Source: Sphingomonadaceae bacterium (lineage in GTDB: Bacteria > Pseudomonadota > Alphaproteobacteria > Sphingomonadales > Sphingomonadaceae). Taken from it: a DNA stretch of 5,130 bases. Both the position numbers and the translations under genes were made by a program. The notes under the pieces were generated by a model. That model searched no databases. It was not told where the DNA came from and worked only from the letters and a program-made list of their open reading frames with translations. Shown one piece after another: positions 1 through 5,130 of the stretch. Each line of letters opens with the position of its first letter. Positions within the stretch are counted from its first letter, which is position 1. Where the stretch lies: the NCBI GenBank assembly GCA_009923795.1, contig RFSU01000165.1, positions 1-5,130 of the forward strand. The letters are read 5' to 3'.

Positions 1-55
1 ACTGGTATTTTCAGGCAGGGCGGACTAGGCAAAAGCAATAGGTAATCCTTTCTTT

Positions 56-62
56 GGAAAGA
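56..62 (+). promoter_or_regulatory. Ribosome-binding site of gyrA, supporting the TTG start
   Basis: GGAAAGA lies seven bases before the TTG at 70. It is the only purine-rich Shine-Dalgarno-like stretch near the start, and it decides in favour of TTG over the later in-frame ATG at 136, which would remove conserved residues. In the 69 bases upstream of the gene I see no convincing promoter or other gene. Confidence 0.55.
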
Positions 63-69
63 TCATTTT

Positions 70-684
70 TTGAGCATAGACGACCCCATAGTCGCGGATC
101 CTTCGGACATCTCGCCAATCAGCATCGTGGACGAAATGAAGTCGAGCTATCTCGACTATGCGATGTCCGTTATTGTGTCCCGCGCGCTTCCCGATGTGCG
201 TGATGGTTTGAAGCCCGTTCACCGCCGTATTCTCTTTGCCGCTCAGGAAGGTGGCTTTGTCCCGGGTCGGCCTTACCGGAAATCGGCAAAGATCGTCGGC
301 GACGTCATGGGTAATTATCACCCACATGGCGATAGCTCCATTTACGACGCTTTGGCGCGTCTGGCGCAGGATTGGTCGATGCGCCTGCCCTTGATGGACG
401 GTCAGGGCAATTTCGGTTCCATGGATCCCGATCCGCCAGCCTCCATGCGGTACACCGAAGCGCGCCTTGCCAAGCCGGCCATGAGCCTGCTGGAAGATCT
501 TGATAAAGACACCGTTGATTTTCAGCCAAATTATGACGGCTCCCGCGATGAGCCGCGCGTCCTGCCTGCCCGTTACCCGAACCTGTTGGTGAATGGCGCA
601 GGCGGCATCGCTGTTGGCATGGCAACAAACATCCCGCGTAAATGCGTGCCTTGCCTATATGGAAAATGGGGCCATCAGCAATGA
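70..684 (+). CDS. gyrA: GyrA N-terminal fragment: winged-helix domain with catalytic tyrosine
   Basis: This reading frame encodes about 189 authentic GyrA residues, then 15 out-of-frame residues (starting RKCVPC) before the TGA at 682-684. The start is TTG at 70: an in-frame TAA lies at 43-45, no ATG or GTG intervenes, and a GGAAAGA ribosome-binding site sits at 56-62. The next in-frame ATG (136) would cut into the conserved DEMKSSYLDYAMSVIVSRALP segment. The catalytic tyrosine that forms the 5'-phosphotyrosyl link to DNA is Tyr128 in SMRYTEARL, preceded by Arg127 (E. coli Arg121/Tyr122). The quinolone-resistance region reads HPHGDSSIYD; Ser89 and Asp93 match E. coli Ser83 and Asp87, so no classical resistance substitution is present at those two sites. 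Conservation holds up to GGIAVGMATNIP and then stops abruptly at 636. Confidence 0.9.
   Translation: MSIDDPIVADPSDISPISIVDEMKSSYLDYAMSVIVSRALPDVRDGLKPVHRRILFAAQEGGFVPGRPYRKSAKIVGDVMGNYHPHGDSSIYDALARLAQDWSMRLPLMDGQGNFGSMDPDPPASMRYTEARLAKPAMSLLEDLDKDTVDFQPNYDGSRDEPRVLPARYPNLLVNGAGGIAVGMATNIPRKCVPCLYGKWGHQQ
634..643 (+). other. Frameshift junction in gyrA (apparent loss of about 20 bases)
   Basis: The frame-1 codons ATC CCG (Ile-Pro of ATNIP) end at 636. The frame-2 codons AAT GCG TGC (Asn-Ala-Cys of NACLAY) begin at 641. Only four bases, CGTA, lie between them. In GyrA proteins this gap is normally filled by about eight residues, PHNL(G/T)EV(I/V), needing 24 bases, so 20 are missing and the frame shifts. 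The remnant CGTA fits the first base of a second proline codon (C) joined to a Val codon (GTA). The missing residues are inferred from the family, not seen here. Confidence 0.85.
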
Positions 685-2773
685 AGAGTTGATGGAGCAT
701 GTCCCTGCACCGGACTTCCCAACAGGTGGTCTGATCCTTGGCCTGGCTGGCGCGCGCTCGGCTTATGCCACCGGCAAGGGCTCCATTATTGTGCGTTCTC
801 GCCATGTTGTCGAGGAAGGCCGTGGAGACCGCCGTTCGATTGTCCTGACCGAAATTCCCTTTCAGCAAGGCAAGAATGCCCTTGTTGAGAAAATTGCCGA
901 AGCGGCCAAGGAAAAGCGGATTGAGGGCATTTCCGACATTCGTGACGAATCCAACCGTTTGGGCGTCCGCATCGTCATCGATTTGAAACGCGATGCCACA
1001 CCCGATGTCGTCCTCAATCAATTGTGGCGGCACACCCCTGCCCAATCAAGTTTTCCGGCCAATATGCTTGCCATTCGCGGCGGCCGCCCGGAAACGCTGA
1101 CGCTTCGGGATATCATCGAATCCTTCGTCAAGTTCCGCGAAGAGGTGATTACGCGGCGCTCTAAGTTTGAACTGAACAAAGCGCGGGATCGTGCGCATAT
1201 CTTGCTCGGCCTGGTCATTGCCGTCACCAATTTGGATGAGGTCGTGCGGATCATCCGTGGCTCGTCCAGTCCTGCTGAGGCCCGTGAAAAGCTGGGCGCG
1301 CGCGAATGGCCAATCGCCGAAATCGCGTCCTATATTCGCCTTGTTGAAGCCGTTGAGACCGAAATCACAGGCGAAAGCTATCGCCTGAGCGAGACGCAAA
1401 TCCGGGCTATCCTTGAATTGCGCTTGCACCGCCTGACAGCTTTAGGCCGCGATGAAATTGGCGGTGAGTTGAAGGAACTTGCCGGCAGTATTGAAGAGCT
1501 GCTCGCCATTCTCGCTGACCGGGTCAAGCTTTACGAGGTGATGCGTACAGAGCTGATCGCTGTCAGAGATGAGTTCGCAACACCACGCCGTTCAGAAATT
1601 GCCCCTGCCGCAGATGGCATAGATGATGAAGACCTCATCGAACGCGAAGAAATGGTCGTTACCGTCACGGTGGACGGCTATATCAAGCGGACGAGCCTCG
1701 ACACCTTCCGGGCGCAACGGCGCGGCGGCAAAGGCCGTTCGGCTATGTCGACCAAGGACGAAGATATCGTGACCGAATTGTTCGTCACATCGACGCACAC
1801 CCCGGTCTTATTCTTCTCCACCTTGGGCAAAGTCTATCGCATGAAGGTATGGCGCCTGCCGGAAGGCGGCCCGAACACGCGCGGGCGGCCCATGGTTAAC
1901 TTGCTGCCTTTGGCCAAGGATGAGACGATTTCGACCGTTCTTCCCCTACCCGAAGACGAAGCAGAATGGGGCAAACTCCATGTGATGTTCGCAACGGCCA
2001 AGGGCTCTGTGCGGCGCAACAGCATGGATGCCTTCACCAACATTCCGTCCAACGGCAAGATCGCCATGAAGTTTGAAGGCGAAGATGCGGATGACAAACT
2101 CATCGGCGTTGCCTTGTTGACTGAGGAAGATGATGTCCTGCTCGCATCGCGCAGTGGCAAGGCCATCCGCTTCATGGGCACCGATATTCGCGAGTTTCAG
2201 AGCCGAAGCTCAACTGGTGTGCGCGGTATGAGCCTAAAGGGTGGCGACGACGTCATTTCCTTGTCCATCTTGCGCCGCTCTGGTGCCTCGCCGGAGGAGC
2301 GCGAAGCCTATCTTCGCTCCGCCCCTTGGAAGGATAATGAAAACGACCCCACTCTGTCCGAAGAACGCATGGCCGAGATGGCGGAACGGGAACAGTTTAT
2401 TCTCACCGTTTGCGCCAATGGCTATGGCAAGCGCTCCAGCGCCTATGAATATCGCCGGACGGGCCGTGGCGGTCAGGGCATCACCAACATCGATAACATT
2501 GCCCGTAATGGCGCTGTGGTTGCCAGCTTCCCCGCGCATGATCAGGCGCAGATCATGCTGGTGACCGATCAGGCGAAGATGATCCGGATGAAAGTATCCG
2601 ACATGCGCGTGATCGGCCGCAATACAGCGGGCGTTCGCCTGTTTGATGTGTCTGATAAGGAACAGATTGTCAGCGCGGCCTTAATCGAGGCGGAGGATGA
2701 TCCAGCGGAAGACACGGATATCATCGACGCGACCAGCCCAGATGAGGCGGCTGGTGCGACCGAAGCCGAATAA
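641..2773 (+). CDS. gyrA: GyrA C-terminal fragment: tower, coiled-coil and DNA-wrapping pinwheel
   Basis: Authentic GyrA sequence resumes at NACLAYMENGAISNEEL (641) and runs to 2773. The frame is open back to an ATG at 593, but residues from 593 to 640 are not GyrA-like; a native start at 659 (ATG) is possible but unlikely. The parts in order are the tower (about 641-1100), the long coiled-coil and dimer gate (about 1100-1600, with KARDRAHILLGL and RAILELRLHRLT), an acidic linker (about 1600-1650), and the C-terminal pinwheel. Six blade motifs are visible: VDGYIKRT, STLGKVYRM, TAKGSVRRN, SRSGKAIRF, ANGYGKRSS and TDQAKMIRM, matching the six-bladed GyrA domain. The GyrA box QRRGGKG is at 1715-1735. 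A charged insert of about 36 residues separates blades 4 and 5 (2282-2390). The last 25 or so residues form an acidic tail rich in Glu, Asp and Ala. Confidence 0.9.
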   Translation, partial: NACLAYMENGAISNEELMEHVPAPDFPTGGLILGLAGARSAYATGKGSIIVRSRHVVEEGRGDRRSIVLTEIPFQQGKNALVEKIAEAAKEKRIEGISDIRDESNRLGVRIVIDLKRDATPDVVLNQLWRHTPAQSSFPANMLAIRGGRPETLTLRDIIESFVKFREEVITRRSKFELNKARDRAHILLGLVIAVTNLDEVVRIIRGSSSPAEAREKLGAREWPIAEIASYIRLVEAVETEITGESYRLSETQIRAILELRLHRLTALGRDEIGGELKELAGSIEELLAILADRVKLYEVMRTELIAVRDEFATPRRSEIAPAADGIDDEDLIEREEMVVTVTVDGYIKRTSLDTFRAQRRGGKGRSAMSTKDEDIVTELFVTSTHTPVLFFSTLGKVYRMKVWRLPEGGPNTRGRPMVNLLPLAKDETISTVLPLPEDEAEWGKLHVMFATAKGSVRRNSMDAFTNIPSNGKIAMKFEGEDADDKLIGVALLTEEDDVLLASRSGKAIRFMGTDIREFQSRSSTGVRGMSLKGGDDVISLSILRRSGASPEEREAYLRSAPWKDNENDPTLSEERMAEMAEREQFILTVCANGYGKRSSAYEYRRTGRGGQGITNIDNIARNGAVVASFPAHDQAQIMLVTDQAKMIRMKVSDMRVIGRNTAGVRLFDVSDKEQIVSAALIEAEDDPAEDTDIIDATSPDEAAGATEAE

Positions 2774-2775
2774 AG

Positions 2776-2806
2776 AAAAACCCCGACCGAAAGGCCGGGG
2801 TTTTTT
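2776..2806. terminator. Bidirectional intrinsic terminator between convergent gyrA and rpmE
   Basis: CCCCGACC (2781-2788) pairs with GGCCGGGG (2793-2800) around a GAAA tetraloop (2789-2792), with one A-C mismatch in the stem. The stem is flanked by five A on the left (2776-2780) and six T on the right (2801-2806). It therefore reads as a Rho-independent terminator on the + strand for gyrA, two bases after the stop codon. On the minus strand, where the A tract becomes T, it can end the rpmE transcript. No other gene fits in the 61 bases between the two stop codons. Confidence 0.9.
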
Positions 2807-2834
2807 AATGCCTGCACTGACAAACCCAAAGGCT

Positions 2835-3062
2835 TTAGCGCTTAAGCGAGAGGCCACCAAAACGCTTGTTGAACTTGGCAACCTGACCACCCGCATCGAG
2901 AAGACGCTGCTGACCACCGGTCCAGGCTGGGTGCGCAAGCGGATCAATATCGAGAACCATCGTGTCGCCTTCCTTGCCCCAAGTGGAGCGCGTTTCGAAC
3001 ACGGTGCCGTCGGTCATTTGAACCTTGATCATGTGATAGTCGGGATGGCCTTCTTTTTTCAT
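2835..3062 (-). CDS. rpmE: 50S ribosomal protein L31 (cysteine-free form)
   Basis: This is a 75-residue protein of the bL31 family, which sits at the central protuberance of the large ribosomal subunit and helps bridge it to the small subunit. Diagnostic segments are MKKEGHPDYH at the N-terminus, RSTWGKEGDT in the middle, HPAWTGGQQ and the C-terminal FNKRFGGL, matching the HPxY, RST, HPFxTG and RFNKRF landmarks of E. coli L31. It contains no cysteine, so it lacks the zinc-binding CxxC motifs and belongs to the zinc-independent class. The ATG at 3060-3062 is preceded by GGAGC at 3069-3073 with a six-base spacing. It lies 95 bases after fabZ on the same strand, behind two hairpins, and ends facing gyrA with the shared terminator beyond its TAA. 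Confidence 0.93.
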   Translation of the reverse strand: MKKEGHPDYHMIKVQMTDGTVFETRSTWGKEGDTMVLDIDPLAHPAWTGGQQRLLDAGGQVAKFNKRFGGLSLKR

Positions 3063-3079
3063 TTTACTGCTCCGGTTGT

Positions 3080-3097
3080 GGCTGGTTCCGACCAGCC
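3080..3097 (-). promoter_or_regulatory. Hairpin in the rpmE leader, just upstream of its ribosome-binding site
   Basis: GGCTGGT (3080-3086) and ACCAGCC (3091-3097) form a perfect seven-base-pair stem with a four-base loop. In the rpmE mRNA the hairpin ends seven bases before the GGAGC ribosome-binding site. No T tract follows on either strand, so it is not a standard terminator. It could be a leader structure affecting rpmE translation or an mRNA-stabilising element. The structure is seen in the sequence; the function is only inferred. Confidence 0.45.
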
Positions 3098-3120
3098 TTG
3101 GAAATTCGGTTGAGCGCGCC

Positions 3121-3161
3121 TTAGCGTCCCAAATTGTTCATGGCAAGCAATGGGACGTTAA
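3121..3161 (-). repeat. Inverted repeat overlapping the fabZ stop codon
   Basis: TTAGCGTCCCA (3121-3131) and TGGGACGTTAA (3151-3161) form an 11-base inverted repeat with one mismatch around a 19-base spacer. On the minus strand the first arm contains the fabZ stop codon TAA. An extra TTG/CAA pairing inside the spacer could extend the stem past a two-base bulge. There is no following T run, so it may be a 3' end protecting or processing hairpin, or a weak attenuator between fabZ and rpmE, rather than a complete intrinsic terminator. Confidence 0.5.
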
Positions 3162-3604
3162 GTGGAGGGTGGATCAGCAATCATCGCCGTGAAATTGGCC
3201 TCTGCTGCAAGCTTTCCGTCCATCATGGCACGGCCCGCAAATTTGCAGACGCTGGCGCGCTTCTGCACAAATTCCACCTCAAGGCTCAACAGACAGCCCG
3301 GCTCTACAGGCGTACGGAACTTAGCGCCGTCAATCGCCATGAAGTAAACAAGCTTACCAGATCCCGCCAACCCCAGTGATTCAATTGCGAGAACACCCGC
3401 GGCCTGCGCCAAAGCCTCGACAATCAGAACGCCGGGCATAATCGGGCGACCTGGAAAATGGCCCTGAAAAAATGGCTCGTTAATCGTGACCGCCTTAATG
3501 GCCCGGATCGACTGATCCGGGACAATCTCTTCGACACGATCAACCAGCAACATGGGGTAGCGGTGCGGCAAGGCCGCCAGCACCGCTCGAATATCCTTCG
3601 ACAT
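3158..3604 (-). CDS. fabZ: 3-hydroxyacyl-[acyl-carrier-protein] dehydratase FabZ
   Basis: FabZ is a cytosolic hot-dog-fold enzyme that removes water from (3R)-hydroxyacyl-ACP to give trans-2-enoyl-ACP in each cycle of type II fatty acid synthesis. The 148-residue length is normal for the family. The substrate-tunnel motif PHRYPMLLVDR is at residues 13-23. The active-site segment GHFPGRPIMPGVLIVEALAQ carries catalytic His49 and Glu63, both present. Downstream landmarks are YFMAIDGAKFRTPVEPG and a final beta-strand region around AAEANFTAMIAD. The ATG at 3602-3604 has a strong purine-rich AGGTGAGG site upstream (3613-3620), and the gene begins 21 bases after the ompH stop, so the two are probably co-transcribed. 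The usual proteobacterial neighbours lpxD (upstream) and lpxA (downstream) are missing. Its stop codon lies in an inverted repeat. Confidence 0.97.
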   Translation of the reverse strand: MSKDIRAVLAALPHRYPMLLVDRVEEIVPDQSIRAIKAVTINEPFFQGHFPGRPIMPGVLIVEALAQAAGVLAIESLGLAGSGKLVYFMAIDGAKFRTPVEPGCLLSLEVEFVQKRASVCKFAGRAMMDGKLAAEANFTAMIADPPST

Positions 3605-3625
3605 TATCGCCCCCTCACCTTTTAC

Positions 3626-4255
3626 TTAGCGACCCTGGGGCTGCTGGGCTGGGGCTGCTGGCTGCGGGCCGGCTGGCCGGGCTTGCTGCTGACCGGGCTG
3701 CCAGTCAGCTGGCGGCGTGATCGACACATTCGGAACCAGCAAGTTAAGCTCTGCAACAATATCCTGCGTCAGGTCCGTGCCCGGTGTATTCTTGATGATC
3801 GCTTCGCGGCGGAGCAACAGAGCAACCTTCTTCTTGGCCATTGCCGTCGACACAGCAGCGTCAAGCCTCGTATCAATTTGTTCGAGAACATAAGCATTCA
3901 CCCGCTCCAGCGGCTCGCTCAACTTGGCCAATTCCTCTTGGGCGGCGCGCTGCTTATCTTGAACGGCCTTGGCCTGAGCTGCCAAAGTTGGGTTATTTGG
4001 ATTTGCCTTTTGGTCGGCCTGAAACTTTACAACAGCGGCATTCAGTTCCGCCTGCAAAACACGTGAACGCGACTCAAGCTGATCATAAAAGGCCTTATAG
4101 GTAACGCGCATTTGCTGATCTGCTGTCTTTGCCGCTTGAGACAGGCTCAAAACCTGCTGAACATCGGAATAGGCAACGGTTTGAGCCCCAGCAGGCGCGA
4201 TCGGCGCGAGCGTCAGGGCCGATGCGGCGAGAAATGCTTTTGTAATCGTCTTCAT
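3626..4255 (-). CDS. ompH: OmpH/Skp-family periplasmic chaperone
   Basis: This 209-residue protein matches the OmpH/Skp family, whose E. coli member is a trimeric jellyfish-shaped chaperone that holds unfolded outer-membrane proteins on their way to the BAM complex. Residues 1-24 form a Sec signal peptide: Lys at 3 and 6, a hydrophobic core, and AGA before Gln25 as the likely cleavage site. The mature part starts with a short beta-type segment (VAYSDVQQVL) and continues into a long helical, charged and Gln/Ala-rich region (about 40-140) expected to form the coiled-coil tentacles. The last 25 or so residues are Pro, Gln and Ala rich and probably disordered. The ATG overlaps the bamA stop as TGATG, with AGGAA ten bases upstream (4266-4270) inside bamA, so translation is probably coupled. 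Sequence conservation is low in this family; position next to bamA and fabZ strengthens the call. Confidence 0.88.
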   Translation of the reverse strand: MKTITKAFLAASALTLAPIAPAGAQTVAYSDVQQVLSLSQAAKTADQQMRVTYKAFYDQLESRSRVLQAELNAAVVKFQADQKANPNNPTLAAQAKAVQDKQRAAQEELAKLSEPLERVNAYVLEQIDTRLDAAVSTAMAKKKVALLLRREAIIKNTPGTDLTQDIVAELNLLVPNVSITPPADWQPGQQQARPAGPQPAAPAQQPQGR

Positions 4256-5130
4256 CAGAATTGGGTTCCTACGTTAAATGTGAACAATTTGGGATCGTCG
4301 CCCTTATATTTAACAAGGGCTTTGGCGATATCGATACGGAATGGTCCGAAGGGAGAGCGCCAGTTGACGCCAAAGCCGACTGAAACACGCGGCTTCCAAG
4401 TATCTCCCAAGAAAACCTCTTGGAATGGCTGCACTTCAAACAAGACCGACTGACCTGTGCTACAGGCGATGTTCAATGTCTGCTCGGTCACCGCACCTGA
4501 CGTATCGTCGCGGCAGCGTCGAAGCCCATTGGGCAAGTTGTTTACGATCGGGTTTCTAACCCCAAAAACAGAACCCGCCACTGCGAAAATGGAGGGCCGC
4601 AGGCCCAATTCACGCGCGCCCGACCCCAATGGAATCTCAAGTTCCAACCGGCTGAGATAATAAGCGCGCCCACCCAGCGAGTCATCGACCACCTGATCGC
4701 GCGCCGTGATGAGATTGCCCCCGCTGTCATAAAATTGGCGCTGAACCCGCGGGCCGATGCCGCGAATGTCGAAACCTGGAAATTGCGGCTCCCCAAGGAA
4801 ATAGCGATCCGTCAGGCGGACATTGTCCAGTCCTGCGCCTCGGCTCTTCTCAAAGCTCTTAATAAAGCCGCCTTCGGTCGATGCGGAAAAGACAAAATTC
4901 CCAAAGGGCCGCCAATATTGACGCGCCTCCGCATTGGTCCGCAGATATTTGACGCTGCCGCCCAGTCCGGCGAAATCCTGGCTAAACAAAATGCGGCTGC
5001 CGCGCGTTGGGCGGATCCGGTTATCCAGCGTGTCATAAACCAGACTATAGCCGACGGACGACGTCGTGCGCTTTCCAATGGCATCGCACAAATAGCGGCC
5101 CGCCAAATACTCATCGCACTGACCGTTAAA
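4255..5130 (-). CDS. bamA: Outer membrane protein assembly factor BamA, C-terminal part (5' end outside the window)
   Basis: This is the last 291 residues of BamA, the Omp85-family barrel at the core of the machine that inserts beta-barrel proteins into the outer membrane. The frame is open to the right edge (reading FNGQCDEYLAGRYLC), so the POTRA domains and the true start lie outside; TTG at 5106 is an internal codon, not the start. Barrel features include YSLVYDTLDNRIRPTRGSR, the DFAGLGG segment, and FDIRGIGPR (about 4747-4773), the equivalent of the VRGF/Y loop-6 motif that plugs the barrel lumen in Omp85 proteins. The protein ends FTFNVGTQF, a beta-signal with the expected terminal aromatic residue. 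Two cysteine pairs are visible, one near the window edge and one in a probable surface loop. The TGA stop overlaps the ompH start. Confidence 0.95.
   Translation of the reverse strand, partial: FNGQCDEYLAGRYLCDAIGKRTTSSVGYSLVYDTLDNRIRPTRGSRILFSQDFAGLGGSVKYLRTNAEARQYWRPFGNFVFSASTEGGFIKSFEKSRGAGLDNVRLTDRYFLGEPQFPGFDIRGIGPRVQRQFYDSGGNLITARDQVVDDSLGGRAYYLSRLELEIPLGSGARELGLRPSIFAVAGSVFGVRNPIVNNLPNGLRRCRDDTSGAVTEQTLNIACSTGQSVLFEVQPFQEVFLGDTWKPRVSVGFGVNWRSPFGPFRIDIAKALVKYKGDDPKLFTFNVGTQF

Larger units (their letters stand above)
70..2773 (+). pseudogene. gyrA: DNA gyrase subunit A, frameshifted by an apparent 20-base internal deletion
   Basis: This is the full extent of gyrA, the breakage-reunion subunit of the A2B2 type II topoisomerase that introduces negative supercoils using ATP hydrolysed by GyrB. 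It is read in two frames: frame 1 from 70 to about 636, then frame 2 from 641 to the TAA at 2771-2773. Joining the parts and restoring about eight missing residues gives about 907 residues, close to what I expect for alphaproteobacterial GyrA. It is GyrA rather than ParC, because the C-terminal domain carries the GyrA box QRRGGKG (1715-1735) needed for DNA wrapping. As given, the sequence cannot yield an intact subunit, and the lost segment is strongly conserved in the family. Gyrase is essential, so I infer a sequencing or assembly error, or a second intact topoisomerase gene elsewhere. The gene converges on rpmE and ends at an intrinsic terminator. Confidence 0.93.

Noticed and set aside
634..643. 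Insertion sequence, intein or intron scar at the gyrA break
   Set aside because: Bases are lost rather than gained, and there is no target duplication, terminal repeat or remnant of an element at the junction.
593..684. Programmed ribosomal frameshift or a naturally split GyrA
   Set aside because: There is no slippery run at the junction, and shifting frame alone would not restore the roughly eight conserved residues that are missing. A deletion or sequence error explains both the shift and the loss.
305..1045. Long minus-strand open frame inside gyrA
   Set aside because: Its translation shows no family resemblance, and it lies antisense to strongly conserved GyrA codons, so it is a shadow of a GC-rich gene.
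2839..2848. Ten-base palindrome CGCTTAAGCG near the rpmE stop
   Set aside because: It is inside coding sequence, short, occurs once and has no matching partner in the window; likely chance.
2697..3113. + strand open frame spanning the end of gyrA, the terminator and rpmE
   Set aside because: It would be translated through an intrinsic terminator and antisense to L31; its sequence resembles nothing I know.
3110..3150. Possible promoter for rpmE on the minus strand (TTGCCA with a TAAGGC-like -10, spacing 17)
   Set aside because: The -10 match is poor and the elements fall in the inverted repeat arm and spacer; not enough to call a promoter.
3458..4066. Long + strand open frame across ompH and fabZ
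   Set aside because: It is antisense to two recognisable proteins, has an unusual Cys/Trp/Arg-rich composition and shows no known motif.

Overview
The window looks like a chromosomal housekeeping segment of an alphaproteobacterium, most likely Sphingomonadales. That assignment rests on my recollection of family sequences (GyrA N-terminus, the cysteine-free L31, and the bamA-ompH-fabZ-rpmE order); no search was run. Coding regions show moderately high GC with C/G-ending codons and no sign of foreign base composition. I see no mobile element, CRISPR array, tRNA, rRNA or defence system.

Layout: positions 70-2773 on the + strand hold gyrA (DNA gyrase subunit A). It is broken by a frameshift near 637-640, where about 20 bases of very conserved sequence appear to be missing. 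The reading frame moves from one ORF (70-684) to another that carries the rest of the protein to 2773. A strong, probably bidirectional intrinsic terminator lies immediately after the gyrA stop and separates it from a convergent minus-strand cluster.

The minus-strand cluster reads from the right edge toward the centre: bamA (3' part only, entering from beyond 5130), ompH/skp (overlaps the bamA stop by one base), fabZ (21 bases further on), and rpmE (after a 95-base gap with two hairpins). BamA inserts outer-membrane beta-barrels, Skp/OmpH chaperones their unfolded precursors in the periplasm, and FabZ supplies acyl chains for membrane lipids, so the first three genes form a cell-envelope unit. 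Ribosomal protein L31 follows as a probable co-transcribed or semi-independent gene. The lipid A genes often found here in other proteobacteria (lpxD between skp and fabZ, lpxA after fabZ) are absent. This fits a sphingomonad, since sphingomonads use glycosphingolipids in place of lipopolysaccharide.

The most notable point is the gyrA lesion: the gene is essential, so the lesion is more likely a sequence or assembly error than a true pseudogene. No undescribed biological system is evident. The other findings are small-scale: two hairpins between fabZ and rpmE, an insertion in the GyrA C-terminal domain, cysteine pairs in BamA, and a Pro/Gln-rich OmpH tail.
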